56,336 nucleotides of DNA from the NCBI GenBank assembly GCA_002839765.1, contig PGYR01000016.1:1-56336 (forward strand). The letters are read 5' to 3'. This document shows positions 18,146 to 26,636 of this stretch, piece by piece; positions within the stretch are counted from its first letter, which is position 1, and every line of letters begins with the position of its first letter. The notes under the pieces were generated by a model that had not been told where the DNA came from, ran no database searches, and saw only the letters and a program-made list of their open reading frames with translations. The stretch comes from Ignavibacteriae bacterium HGW-Ignavibacteriae-4. GTDB lineage: Bacteria > Bacteroidota > Ignavibacteria > Kapaibacteriales > UBA2268. The translations under genes and the position numbers were made by a program.

Positions 18146-19232
18146 AATACTTAGTAGTATAAATCCACTCAAATTAACGAAAAAAATAAGTCGCCAGAAA
18201 GAGTTGGTAGGTAAAGCCCCTGGGTCACTTATCTATACTGGTGAAGTCGTAGATGTACCTGTTGAGTTATCTGTAATTAGATATAGTGAAACCCATTATG
18301 ATAGTTTTATCCTAAAGAATGCTACAGATGCTCATGAAGAAAAAGGTGTTGATCATATATCTTGGATAAATGTAGATGGGATACACGATGTAGATATTAT
18401 AAAAACTATCGGTAAGGATTTTGATTTACACTCTCTACTTCTCGAAGATATTTTAAATATAGAGCAAAGACCAAAAATAGAAGTATATGGAGATAATCTC
18501 GTAGTCTTTTTCAAAATGATGTATCTTAGAGACAATAAACTAGATATTGAACCTATAAGTTTAGTACTTGGTCCTAATTATCTGATATCATTTCAAGAGA
18601 AAAAGGGTGACATTTTTGATAATGTAAGAGCAAGAATAAAAAATACAAATGGCAGAATTAGAAAAAGAGGTTCTGACTATCTCCTTTTTGCTCTAATGGA
18701 TGCCGTCGTTGATAATTACTTTGTTGTTATGGAAGACATAGCTGATAAACTAGAATTATTGGAGGATAAATTATTTGAGGATACTGATAATAAATTGCTC
18801 TATGAATTACAGCAGTACAGAAAGCAAATAGTAAACATGAGACGTTCGGTTTATCCACTTCGAGAAGTAGTAAACAAACTAAACAGAGCAGAATTCGGTG
18901 TTATTTCAGAAGATACTGAGAGATTTTTCAGAGATTTATATGACCATACAATTCAAATTATAGAGACTATCGAGACTTTCAAAGAGACTGTGTCCTCGCT
19001 CAAAGATGTATTTATGACTGGTGTCAGTAATAAGATGAACGAGATAATGAAAGTACTGACTCTAATCGCTACTATATTTATACCCGTTACTTTCGTAGCA
19101 GGAGTTTATGGTATGAACTTCGAGGATATGCCCGAACTTAGTTGGGAATATGGCTATGAAGCAACTTGGGGACTAATGCTACTTATGGGTGGGGCAATGT
19201 TGGTTTATTTCAAAAAGAAGAAATGGCTGTAA
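18129..19232 (+). CDS. corA: CorA-family magnesium/cobalt transporter
   Basis: A 367-residue divalent cation channel. The long N-terminal cytoplasmic domain (to about residue 300) includes SLLLEDILNIEQRPKIEVY and a helical stalk (RKQIVNMRRSVYPLREVVNKL). Two C-terminal membrane helices follow, TM1 ending in the signature YGMN (about residues 327-330). TM2 is followed by the basic tail KKKKW. The periplasmic loop between them is acidic (FEDMPELSWEYGYE), as usual. The homopentamer admits Mg2+ and is gated by intracellular Mg2+. It sits between DUF2059 and DUF1801 genes and overlaps both, so the three form one transcription unit. Confidence 0.95.
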   Translation: MKKANEILSSINPLKLTKKISRQKELVGKAPGSLIYTGEVVDVPVELSVIRYSETHYDSFILKNATDAHEEKGVDHISWINVDGIHDVDIIKTIGKDFDLHSLLLEDILNIEQRPKIEVYGDNLVVFFKMMYLRDNKLDIEPISLVLGPNYLISFQEKKGDIFDNVRARIKNTNGRIRKRGSDYLLFALMDAVVDNYFVVMEDIADKLELLEDKLFEDTDNKLLYELQQYRKQIVNMRRSVYPLREVVNKLNRAEFGVISEDTERFFRDLYDHTIQIIETIETFKETVSSLKDVFMTGVSNKMNEIMKVLTLIATIFIPVTFVAGVYGMNFEDMPELSWEYGYEATWGLMLLMGGAMLVYFKKKKWL

Positions 19233-19585
19233 AATATCAATTCTTAGAAGAATACTTAGAAACATTACCTATTAATCAACGCGAAATAGTAGAAGAACTT
19301 GATAGATATGTATTGAATTCATCTGACAAAATATCATTCAAATTTAGCTATGGCCTCCCCTTTTATGAGTATATAAAGAATGTTTGCTACATCAACTGCA
19401 AAAAGAATGGAGTGGTGAATTTAGGTTTCTGGAACGGTAAATTCCTCAAAGATATACCAGGCCTTGAATTTGAAGGTAGAGTAATGATCAAAGCATTCAC
19501 ATATAGAATATTAGAAGATATTAACGAAGAAGTATTAGTTTACAGTCTCCATGAAGCGCTCAGATTACAAGACGAAATGTACTAA
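19223..19585 (+). CDS. DUF1801 (YdhG-like) protein
   Basis: A cytosolic protein of 120 residues. The family pattern is visible: FKFSYGLPFYEYIKNVCYI, then NLGFWNGKFLKDIPGL and GRVMIKAFTYRI. Members have an iron-chaperone/frataxin-like fold in B. subtilis (YdhG), but their function is unclear. I chose the ATG at 19223 (MAVKYQFLEEY): it is preceded by AAAAAGAAGA and overlaps the corA stop by 10 bases. Starting at 19166 would read through the corA TM2 codons in another frame and add 19 unrelated residues. Confidence 0.82.
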   Translation: MAVKYQFLEEYLETLPINQREIVEELDRYVLNSSDKISFKFSYGLPFYEYIKNVCYINCKKNGVVNLGFWNGKFLKDIPGLEFEGRVMIKAFTYRILEDINEEVLVYSLHEALRLQDEMY

Positions 19586-19654
19586 TATCTGTAACCAGTT
19601 TTCTTGGTAGCCGTCTAAGTATCAAAATTAATCATCAACTCATAGGTATAAATT

Positions 19655-20002
19655 ATGGTACATTTCTTTGAAGCTCTTATTCCAATAACAATGTTTCTAA
19701 TGGTATTTGGAATTGCATTCATTTTTCTAAAATCAAGATCGAAGGAACGGTTAGCACTAATTGAAAGAAATATAGATGCTAGTTTATTCTTTGGTAAAAA
19801 GAAAGACAATCTTACCTATTGGACTCTCCGAATTGGCTCATTATTATTTGGTTTTGGTGTTGGTTTACTAGTAGGATTTATCATGGCTGATGCTTACAAT
19901 GACGATATGTTTATTGCTCCACCATTATTCATTTTCTCTGGACTATTCTGGATTATAGAATTCATAGTAGAAAGAAAGATAATACAAAAAGACAATAAAT
20001 AG
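19655..20002 (+). CDS. DUF6249-like membrane protein
   Basis: A 115-residue protein with three predicted membrane helices (about residues 5-25, 58-80, 88-106). After helix 1 comes the basic/acidic segment KSRSKERLALIERNIDASLFF, which matches the KERxALIExGxD pattern of DUF6249. In Bacteroidota these proteins are typically encoded just before an ECF sigma factor, as here (10 bases upstream). It may sense envelope state for the sigma factor, but this is only context. Confidence 0.75.
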   Translation: MVHFFEALIPITMFLMVFGIAFIFLKSRSKERLALIERNIDASLFFGKKKDNLTYWTLRIGSLLFGFGVGLLVGFIMADAYNDDMFIAPPLFIFSGLFWIIEFIVERKIIQKDNK

Positions 20003-20012
20003 GATTTTTCAA

Positions 20013-20555
20013 TTGGAGGAAAAAGACCTAATAGAACGAATAAACTCTGGTGAAAAGGAGCTATTCAGACATATAATAAACGAACATAGTAACTTTGTTT
20101 ACTCTATATGTGTGAATATACTTCGCAATCCTGAGGACGCTCGGGATGTTTCACAAGAGACTTTTTATAAAGCTTATAAAGCAATTAAAAAGTATGATGG
20201 TACGAAAAGCAAACTATCAACTTGGCTCTATAAGATTGCTTATAATAAATGTATTGACTTTATTAGAAAGAAAAATAATTTTCTGAATTTAAAATCGTAT
20301 TTAAAACAAAAAGATAGTAATTTTGATTATCAAAAGCATCAATTTGAAAATGAAATTGTTAGGGATTTGATAAGTGAACTGTCTGAAAGTGATTCGGCGC
20401 TTATTACATTTTATTATCTTAATGAGCTCTCTATAAAAGAAATATCTTATATAACTGATGATTCGGAAACTAATATAAAAGTAAAATTACATCGGCTGAG
20501 AAAACAACTTAAATCTATAGCTAATAAAAAATATAATAATGAACTTCAGAAGTGA
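20013..20555 (+). CDS. ECF (sigma-70 family) RNA polymerase sigma factor
   Basis: A 180-residue group IV sigma factor that directs RNA polymerase to a small stress regulon. Region 2 spans about residues 20-95: HSNFVYSICVNILRNPEDARDVSQETFYKAY, then KLSTWLYKIAYNKCIDFIRKK. Region 4 is at the C-terminus: LISELSESDSALITFYYLNELSIKEISYIT and the recognition helix ETNIKVKLHRLRKQL. There is no region 3. The start is TTG at 20013 (MEEKDLIERI), 10 bases after the DUF6249 gene. The ORF's last 4 bases overlap the next gene (GTGA), which encodes a membrane protein that could be its anti-sigma partner. Confidence 0.93.
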   Translation: MEEKDLIERINSGEKELFRHIINEHSNFVYSICVNILRNPEDARDVSQETFYKAYKAIKKYDGTKSKLSTWLYKIAYNKCIDFIRKKNNFLNLKSYLKQKDSNFDYQKHQFENEIVRDLISELSESDSALITFYYLNELSIKEISYITDDSETNIKVKLHRLRKQLKSIANKKYNNELQK

Positions 20556-20887
20556 GTGATATGGAAAACATAGAAGAAGTGTTAAAAGATAATCTTAAAA
20601 GTAAAGTTGATAATAGCTTTACTATGGATACTATGGCCTTAATTAAAAGGAAAGAGCGGACAAAGAGAATAGTTCTTGGGGTTCTTTTACTGATTTTTTC
20701 TGTTATTTCATTACCATTTATTCCTTTCGAAACTTTTAAAATTCAGAATATACCTTACCTTGATTTGTCGATTGTAATAAATAGGAATTATGTATTTATA
20801 GCATTTACATTTACTATAGTATTATTTTTTGACACATTATTCAGAAGCTTCCTTGGAACTAATCAAACTAACATTACAACAAAATAG
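20552..20887 (+). CDS. Two-helix membrane protein, possible anti-sigma partner
   Basis: A protein of 111 residues. The N-terminal 35 residues are cytosolic and charged (MENIEEVLKDNLKSKVDNSF). Two hydrophobic helices follow (about residues 40-58 and 80-98). The GTG start overlaps the sigma factor stop; an in-frame ATG at 20561 is also possible. Position and topology resemble membrane-bound regulators of ECF sigma factors, but no ZAS-type Cys/His motif is present, so the role is inferred from context only. Confidence 0.6.
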   Translation: MSDMENIEEVLKDNLKSKVDNSFTMDTMALIKRKERTKRIVLGVLLLIFSVISLPFIPFETFKIQNIPYLDLSIVINRNYVFIAFTFTIVLFFDTLFRSFLGTNQTNITTK

Positions 20888-20910
20888 CTCCATTATCCGT
20901 TTTGTATTGT

Positions 20911-21549
20911 ATGATAAAAAGAATAATAATTATATTTGCAATATTAATAAGTGCTACAGCATGTACTAATGCTGATGATAAAACTAAATACGTAGATAAG
21001 GAAATAATGAGTAATACAATTGATACAGCTATTTTTGCTTCTGGATGTTTTTGGTGTACAGAAGCTATTTTTCAAGAATTGGAAGGAGTTGAAAAAGTAG
21101 AATCTGGATACATAGGCGGAGAAAAGGCAGACCCTACTTACGAAGAAGTTTGTACTGGTAATACTGGTCATGCCGAAGCTACAAGAATTTATTATAATCC
21201 TGAATTAATTACATTCAAAGAGCTGCTAGAAGTATTTTGGAAAACACATGACCCTACTACTCTCAACCGTCAAGGCAATGATGTTGGTACTCAGTACCGA
21301 TCTGGTATATTCTATCTAAATGATAACCAAAAGAACCTTGCAGAAGAGTACAAGAAGAAACTGAACGATGCTGGAATATATGAGGACCCAATTATAACAG
21401 AAATTACTCATGCTAGTGAGTTTTTCGTAGCAGAAGACTACCACCAGAACTATTATAATCAAAATGGTAATCAACCTTATTGTAGCTTTGTCATAACCCC
21501 AAAAATAGAGAAATTCAAAAAAGTATTCGGCGACAAGTTGAAAAAATAA
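20911..21549 (+). CDS. msrA: Peptide-methionine (S)-S-oxide reductase MsrA, lipoprotein
   Basis: MsrA repairs oxidised methionine (S-epimer) in proteins using thioredoxin-like reductants. The catalytic motif GCFWC has nucleophile C46 (numbering from the ATG at 20911). The conserved GYIGG, TGHAE and DPTTLNRQGNDVGTQYRS motifs follow. The N-terminus has a lipobox (ILISATAC, C18), so this copy is exported and lipid-anchored, unlike the usual cytosolic enzyme. A TTG at 20902 would only add three residues. It lies 23 bases after the sigma-operon membrane protein gene, so it may be read as part of that stress operon. Confidence 0.95.
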   Translation: MIKRIIIIFAILISATACTNADDKTKYVDKEIMSNTIDTAIFASGCFWCTEAIFQELEGVEKVESGYIGGEKADPTYEEVCTGNTGHAEATRIYYNPELITFKELLEVFWKTHDPTTLNRQGNDVGTQYRSGIFYLNDNQKNLAEEYKKKLNDAGIYEDPIITEITHASEFFVAEDYHQNYYNQNGNQPYCSFVITPKIEKFKKVFGDKLKK

Positions 21550-21615
21550 TTTTTGATTATATTGAACTTTTTTTATAATTTTTCCTCGTCTTATTCACAA
21601 TATTTTGAGGTATTT

Positions 21616-22593
21616 ATGAAAAAGTTCTTACTTGTTCTCGTTTCCGTAATTGTACTAGCCATTGTTGCTGTAATCACTTATGTAACAACTGCATTGCCAA
21701 ATGTCGGTGAACCTGAAAACATCACAATAGATGTCACTCCGCAAATGCTAGAGAGAGGAAAATATTTAGTTGAAACCGTTTCTGGTTGTATTGACTGTCA
21801 CTCAGTTAGAGATTATACTAAGTGGGCAGGTCCTATAAAAGAAGAGACAAGGGGTGGTGGCGGTGAGAAATGGACTGAAGAAATGGGTTTACCAGGGAAT
21901 GTGATTTCAAGAAATATTACTCCTTTTGCAATAGGCGATTGGACGGATGGTGAGCTATTTAGAGCAATTACTTCTGGAGTTAGCAAAGACGGTAGTGCTC
22001 TTTTCCCGATTATGCCTTACCATAGCTTTGGGAAAGCCGACAAAGAAGATATTTATTCTATAATAGCATATTTGAGGACTATAGAACCAAACAAATCAGT
22101 ACCACAAAAAACTGAACTAAATTTCCCAATGAGTCTAATAGTAAATCTAATTCCACAAAAAGCTGAATTTGGTAAAAAACCTAGTGAAAGTAATAAAGTA
22201 GAGCATGGGAAGTATATAGCTACTTTAGCGGCTTGTGCTGATTGCCATACACCAATGGAGAAAGGTGAATATATAGAAGGTATGGAGTTCGCTGGAGGAA
22301 TGGAGTTCCCATATCCAAATGGAGATATAAATAGATCTGCTAACCTCACTCCCGATAAAAAAACAGGAATTGGTAACTTTTCGGAAGAACAGTTTGTCTC
22401 TAAATTCAAGTCTTATGCAGACAGCAATTATGTTATTCGTAATTTGGATGCAGGTGAAGTAAATACTATGATGCCTTGGTTAGTATATAGAAATATGAAA
22501 GAAGATGATTTGAAAGCAATTTATTCTTATCTTATGACATTGAAACCTGTCAAAAACGAAATTAAATTATTTGAGAAGAAAAAGGAAAGTTAG
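21616..22593 (+). CDS. Dihaem c-type cytochrome, membrane-anchored
   Basis: A 325-residue periplasmic electron carrier. One N-terminal membrane anchor (LLVLVSVIVLAIVAVITYV) is followed by two cytochrome c domains. Haem-binding CxxCH motifs are at C58-C61-H62 (GCIDCHS) and C207-C210-H211 (ACADCHT). M133 in LFPIMPYHSFG and a MMPW near residue 285 are likely axial Met ligands. The layout resembles the cytochrome subunits of alcohol/aldehyde or gluconate dehydrogenases, but no partner dehydrogenase gene is adjacent. I chose the ATG at 21616, which gives a normal anchor; an upstream start at 21553 adds 21 untypical residues. The next gene starts 3 bases after its stop. Confidence 0.88.
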   Translation: MKKFLLVLVSVIVLAIVAVITYVTTALPNVGEPENITIDVTPQMLERGKYLVETVSGCIDCHSVRDYTKWAGPIKEETRGGGGEKWTEEMGLPGNVISRNITPFAIGDWTDGELFRAITSGVSKDGSALFPIMPYHSFGKADKEDIYSIIAYLRTIEPNKSVPQKTELNFPMSLIVNLIPQKAEFGKKPSESNKVEHGKYIATLAACADCHTPMEKGEYIEGMEFAGGMEFPYPNGDINRSANLTPDKKTGIGNFSEEQFVSKFKSYADSNYVIRNLDAGEVNTMMPWLVYRNMKEDDLKAIYSYLMTLKPVKNEIKLFEKKKES

Positions 22594-22596
22594 AAA

Positions 22597-23571
22597 ATGT
22601 ATAAATTGTTAGTTTTATTAGTGATGTCAGCTTTTGTTTCCTTAACGGCACAAGAGGATTTGACCGAAAAAGATTTCCCGAAAATTGGTGTGAATGGTAA
22701 CTATAGAAGCTCTACTCCCCAGGCACTTAGAATCTTAGATAACTTAGGTGGAAAAGATCAGGTTTGGGACTATTCTACTCTTACCAATACTCAGGATTTG
22801 GAACAAGTTTTCTGGAAACCAATATCTGAAGCGTCTCAAGAAGCTCAGAGTACGTTCCCTAATGCTACTCAATATCAAACACCATCTTTTATAAATTCGG
22901 TTACAAACTATATTCAAGTTGATCAGAATTCACATAAACTATTGGGCTACAAGATTAATACTGACTTTTTAAAGTTTGATAAACCTATAGATTACTATCC
23001 GTATCCAATGAAATTCGGACAAAAGTACGAATCCGAATTTTCTTATGATTATAGTGGAAAGGCTCAAGGTAAATATACCGTAGTTTATGATGGTGATGGT
23101 AAATTACAATTACCTGATATTACAATTGATAACGTATTTAGAATAAAGTTGAATTATAGTACTGTCTTCGAAGAAGAACCAAATGACACTATCAAATCAA
23201 CTGAATTTCAATTTATACAGCGCGAATCAGGTAGATTAATATTTACTGTTGTAGAAGTATCCCCATCTCAAAACCCCGAACAGAAAATTTATAATTATCA
23301 ATATCTAGTATCGCCAATTATCACTTCTGTGAATGAGGAGTTGAGCGCTAATAGCGAAATATATCCTAATCCATCAACAAACTTTATAAGAGTTGATGTA
23401 CCTAACCGTATTATTAGAGATTATGAAATAGTAGATATTAATGGAAATAAGATAAGTAGCTCTATTTATACTAACTTGATTGATATTTCTCGATTAGCAG
23501 CAGGCACTTATTTTGTGAAAGCTAATTTGGTTACTAATGAAGTTGTGTTGAAGAAGTTTATAAAGCAATAA
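22597..23571 (+). CDS. T9SS type A sorting-domain protein, function unknown
   Basis: A 324-residue secreted protein with signal peptide MYKLLVLLVMSAFVSLTAQ. The middle part (about 25-245) is a beta-rich domain without a family I recognise; it begins ITRUE-like only in composition and includes DQVWDYSTLTN and YPYPMKFGQKYESEF. The C-terminal 75 residues are a T9SS CTD: EIYPNPSTNFIRVDV, then YEIVDINGNKI and LAAGTYFVKANL. It starts 3 bases after the cytochrome gene and shares its terminator, so the two are probably co-expressed. That could mean a surface protein linked to the redox chain, but this is conjecture. Confidence 0.82.
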   Translation: MYKLLVLLVMSAFVSLTAQEDLTEKDFPKIGVNGNYRSSTPQALRILDNLGGKDQVWDYSTLTNTQDLEQVFWKPISEASQEAQSTFPNATQYQTPSFINSVTNYIQVDQNSHKLLGYKINTDFLKFDKPIDYYPYPMKFGQKYESEFSYDYSGKAQGKYTVVYDGDGKLQLPDITIDNVFRIKLNYSTVFEEEPNDTIKSTEFQFIQRESGRLIFTVVEVSPSQNPEQKIYNYQYLVSPIITSVNEELSANSEIYPNPSTNFIRVDVPNRIIRDYEIVDINGNKISSSIYTNLIDISRLAAGTYFVKANLVTNEVVLKKFIKQ

Positions 23572-23596
23572 GCTAATGAAGATCGGAAGAAAAGAT

Positions 23597-23629
23597 AAAG
23601 CCGTTTTAGAAATATCTAAAACGGCTTTT
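23597..23629. terminator. Terminator between convergent genes
   Basis: A perfect 14-bp stem (AAAGCCGTTTTAGA with TCTAAAACGGCTTT) with a 4-base loop and TTTT on the plus side. It ends the cytochrome/T9SS operon and can act weakly for the convergent DUF2892 gene. Confidence 0.88.
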
Positions 23630-23655
23630 CAATGAATATTATTTTTTACTATTGA

Positions 23656-23865
23656 TTATTCTTGGCTGACTTTACAAGTCTTGATACCAAAGATAGTATA
23701 GAGTGGACAGAAACCAACTAAAGAAGTTAGCACGAAAACAACTGCTAATACAAGTAGTATTGTACCAAGTAAACCAGATATTACACCTGTGAAAAACAGT
23801 ACCGCTACTACTACTGCAATTATTATACGTAGTATTTTGTCGACAGAACCCATATTCTTTTTCAT
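23656..23865 (-). CDS. DUF2892 (YgaP-like) small membrane protein
   Basis: A 69-residue protein with two helices. It shows the DUF2892 pattern closely: KNMGSVDKILRIIIAV at the N-terminus and LTSLVGFCPLYTIFGIKTCK at the C-terminus. This is the membrane domain found in YgaP-type rhodanese proteins, here without the rhodanese domain. The two conserved Cys (FCPLY and KTC) are present. Function is unclear; relatives are linked to sulfur or redox metabolism. It is monocistronic, with AAAGGTG upstream of the ATG. Confidence 0.9.
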   Translation of the reverse strand: MKKNMGSVDKILRIIIAVVVAVLFFTGVISGLLGTILLVLAVVFVLTSLVGFCPLYTIFGIKTCKVSQE

Positions 23866-23979
23866 AAAGACACCTTTTAATTTTGAAAGTTAATTAACAT
23901 TTAAGACTATTAACTCTTTAATTTAAGATTTATTGTTTTAAAACACAAGAAAATATTGTAAAAAAGACGGCTAAACGAC

Positions 23980-24561
23980 ATGGAAACAAATACGATATTA
24001 GAGATAGTAGGCACAATCCTCAATTTGGCATTTCTGATCTTAGTAATAAGAGAGAATATATGGTGCTGGCTATTCGGTATTTTGGGCTCATTGGTTAGTA
24101 TTTATCTTTTCATAGAGACAAAATTATATTCGGAGTCTATACTCTATAGCTACTATGTAATAATGGGAGTATATGGATGGCGTAAATGGTCTGCGAATAG
24201 TGGTAAAAGACCTCTCCAAGTTTCGGAAACTTCACTATACGTACACAGTGGTTGGATTGTTTTTTCAATTGCTGTATCTATATCTTTGGGCTGGCTATTC
24301 AGTAATTACACTGATGCTAATAATCCTTATTTCGATGCTTTTACAACTGTTTTTGCATTTCTAGCTACTTACTTCGAAGCGATAAAACTTAGGTCTGCAT
24401 GGCTCTATTGGATAGCAATAAACGGATTATCCGTATGGCTATATATGCAGCGGGGATTAGAAATTTATTCAGTACTTATGTTAATTTATTTTATTTTGTC
24501 ATTCGTAGGTTTACTAAAATGGCAAAAGAGTTACGCCAAATCTAAAATGGAATTATTATGA
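23980..24561 (+). CDS. pnuC: Nicotinamide riboside transporter PnuC
   Basis: A 193-residue membrane protein of the PnuC family with about seven helices. It imports nicotinamide riboside, a precursor of NAD. Family patterns include ENIWCWLFGILGSLVSIYLF near the N-terminus, SYYVIMGVYGWRKW and the C-terminal ILSFVGLLKWQKSY. No riboswitch or NadR/NrtR gene was seen close by. The last 4 bases overlap the next gene (ATGA), so the downstream lipoprotein is translationally coupled. Confidence 0.93.
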   Translation: METNTILEIVGTILNLAFLILVIRENIWCWLFGILGSLVSIYLFIETKLYSESILYSYYVIMGVYGWRKWSANSGKRPLQVSETSLYVHSGWIVFSIAVSISLGWLFSNYTDANNPYFDAFTTVFAFLATYFEAIKLRSAWLYWIAINGLSVWLYMQRGLEIYSVLMLIYFILSFVGLLKWQKSYAKSKMELL

Positions 24562-25487
24562 TTAAAAGACTACTACTATTTATAACAGCTGGCTTGATAC
24601 TTACCTCTTGCATAGAGATTAACGTCCACTATATTATAAATCCAGATAAATCGGGTAAAGTAGAGACTAGTTACCTAATGCCTGTTGACCCTATGGGATT
24701 TGGAGTAACTCTCGAAAACCCAGAAGCAAAAGCAATGGAAGAAATGTACAAAATGTTTGATGAATACCCAGGTGTTAGCACTTGGAACAACATAAAATAT
24801 GAGTATATCAATGATTCGGCTGATTTGGTAGTCAGTGCTACGGGTTATTTCGATAATTTCAATCGTTTGAAAGAAAAAGGAATCCTACCTTATGAAATAC
24901 AGAAAGAAGGAAAAGACACATACTTCACTTTTAAGACATATTTGGATTCAGTTCACACAGAAGAGGGTAAATCTGAATTAAAATCATTAGATGAGCTAGG
25001 AATAACTGAGAAAGACCTACAAGATTCAATTCGTAAGCTAAAAAGAAATTATAAGAAGGGTTTGGGTATGTTCGCTATGATGATGAGCAATATCGAATTC
25101 AATACTACTTATGAATTTTCTGGTAATATATCTGCACCAAATGGTAGTAAAATAGGTGATGGAACAAAATTCAAAGTTGGATTAGATGGATTGAAATTCC
25201 AAAATTATATGATGGAAGAGATGGACAATGATGAATATTACGAGAGTATAATAAGAGGTGCTTCACCATTCGACGTAGATACTGAGCCAACTGAGAACCA
25301 AGAAATGAAGAAAATGGTACTTGAGTTTCTTTCAGGAGAAAAAGAAGATATTAGTAAAATAAAAGTAGATTTCGGTAAACCAAAGTTCGACTATAAGAAA
25401 GAGCTAAAAAAAGCTAAAAAAGATTGGGATAGCTGGAATAAAAAGAACGCTAAGTACAAAGAAGAAGACAAAATGAAGAAGTCTTAG
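24558..25487 (+). CDS. Lipoprotein of unknown function, charged C-terminus
   Basis: A 309-residue lipoprotein: signal peptide MIKRLLLFITAGLILTSC, with the lipid Cys at position 18. The mature part begins IEINVHYIINPDKSGKV, a strand-rich opening also seen in other Bacteroidota envelope lipoproteins. It contains acidic stretches and ends in a Lys-rich tail (KKELKKAKKDWDSWNKKN). I recognise no named domain. Translational coupling to pnuC by the ATGA overlap suggests co-expression, not necessarily a shared task. Confidence 0.75.
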   Translation: MIKRLLLFITAGLILTSCIEINVHYIINPDKSGKVETSYLMPVDPMGFGVTLENPEAKAMEEMYKMFDEYPGVSTWNNIKYEYINDSADLVVSATGYFDNFNRLKEKGILPYEIQKEGKDTYFTFKTYLDSVHTEEGKSELKSLDELGITEKDLQDSIRKLKRNYKKGLGMFAMMMSNIEFNTTYEFSGNISAPNGSKIGDGTKFKVGLDGLKFQNYMMEEMDNDEYYESIIRGASPFDVDTEPTENQEMKKMVLEFLSGEKEDISKIKVDFGKPKFDYKKELKKAKKDWDSWNKKNAKYKEEDKMKKS

Positions 25488-25500
25488 AATATATTTTTAT

Positions 25501-25530
25501 AGCCCTAAAACTTAGTCTGGTTTATGGGCT
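25501..25530. terminator. Possible terminator between convergent genes
   Basis: AGCCCTAAAAC and GTTTATGGGCT form an imperfect 11-position stem (two mismatches) around an 8-base loop, between the lipoprotein and GlxA-type genes, which converge here. There is no clean T run, so it is weak. Confidence 0.45.
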
Positions 25531-25537
25531 TAGATAT

Positions 25538-26506
25538 TTATTCTTTGTAGTACTTACTTCTATATTCTATTGGAGTCATACCTGTTATCTTCTTGAATAC
25601 TGAGCGAAATGCCTTATTATCAGAGTATCCAACATCATACATAACTTCAGTTATATTTTTATTACTTCCCTCAAAGCTACGTTTAGCAGCTTCTATTTTG
25701 ATTCTTTGTATATATTCCAGTACAGTATTATTGGTTGCTTTCTTGAATCTTCTCTCCAAACTCCTTCTACCTATCGAAGTTCTATCTGCCAAATCAGAAA
25801 CAGTAATTTTGTCTTTTAAATTAGATTCAATAATGTTTTGAACTTCCAGAACTTCATTGTCTTCGTGTGTTTTTTGTCCTTCAAACATAATAAATCCAGA
25901 TTGACTTTCTCTATCTATGTCTATTGCAAAGAATTTGGCAGCTAGAATAGCAGTATCACGGTCAGTATATTTTTCGACTAAGTAAAGTAGCAAAGCCCAA
26001 TATGAATTGGCTCCTCCACTCGAATAAATACCGTTTTCCTCTGTTATTATAGTATTGTCAACTAAATCTACGTCAGGGAATATCCGTCTGAAATGATCTG
26101 CACTTACCCAATGCGAGGAACACTTTTTCCCGCTCAATAAACCTGTAGAAGCGAGTAGAAACGACCCAACGCATAGTGATGCTAGCTCTGCCCCATTTTC
26201 ATAGTGCCTAATCAGCCAGGGAATATACTCTAAGTTCTTTTCAATTGCATCTTCGAAATCACCACTTATTGCAGGAATAATAATCAGATCTGTTTTGTCA
26301 ACTTCATTGATAGTCTTATTGACATTGACGGTATATAGATTGTTTTCGAGTTCGATATGTTTTTTTAGTCCTACTACCTCTACATCGAATAATTTGTTCT
26401 CTCCTTTCTGCTTTAAGAATTGATTAACAGCTCGGAACATATAGTGAGGGTCTGCAACTGCTTCTATTACTGCAGTTTCGGGGACTATTATTGTTACTTT
26501 TTTCAT
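25538..26506 (-). CDS. GlxA-type AraC-family transcriptional regulator
   Basis: A 322-residue regulator. The N-terminal DJ-1/PfpI-like domain (about 1-205) retains the nucleophile-elbow Cys, C112 in ELASLCVGSFLLASTG, and the segment CSSHWVSADHFRRIFP typical of GlxA relatives. The C-terminal AraC domain has two helix-turn-helix units: ITVSDLADRTSIGRRSLERRFKKA and ITEVMYDVGYSDNKAFRSVFKK, ending TGMTPIEYR. The ligand is unknown. It is divergent from the AHSA1-VOC-MATE operon with 130 bases between them, so it probably controls that operon and itself. Confidence 0.92.
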   Translation of the reverse strand: MKKVTIIVPETAVIEAVADPHYMFRAVNQFLKQKGENKLFDVEVVGLKKHIELENNLYTVNVNKTINEVDKTDLIIIPAISGDFEDAIEKNLEYIPWLIRHYENGAELASLCVGSFLLASTGLLSGKKCSSHWVSADHFRRIFPDVDLVDNTIITEENGIYSSGGANSYWALLLYLVEKYTDRDTAILAAKFFAIDIDRESQSGFIMFEGQKTHEDNEVLEVQNIIESNLKDKITVSDLADRTSIGRRSLERRFKKATNNTVLEYIQRIKIEAAKRSFEGSNKNITEVMYDVGYSDNKAFRSVFKKITGMTPIEYRSKYYKE

Positions 26507-26636
26507 AATTGATCAGTTATATTTTAATTGTCGTATAATGCCCTTAGTAATGTCGCATTTACACTGTTACAAATTAAATAAAATTGTTGATTTTTGTAAA
26601 GTCTTATTTTTAATTAATGTAATAATGGAGTGTAAA

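Noticed and set aside
23866-23979. Riboswitch or repressor site before pnuC
   Set aside because: Only AT-rich sequence without a recognisable aptamer, NadR or NrtR site.
26538-26636. Longer start for the AHSA1 gene
   Set aside because: The added 33 residues are not family-like and span the divergent promoter region; GGAG before 26637 supports the shorter form.
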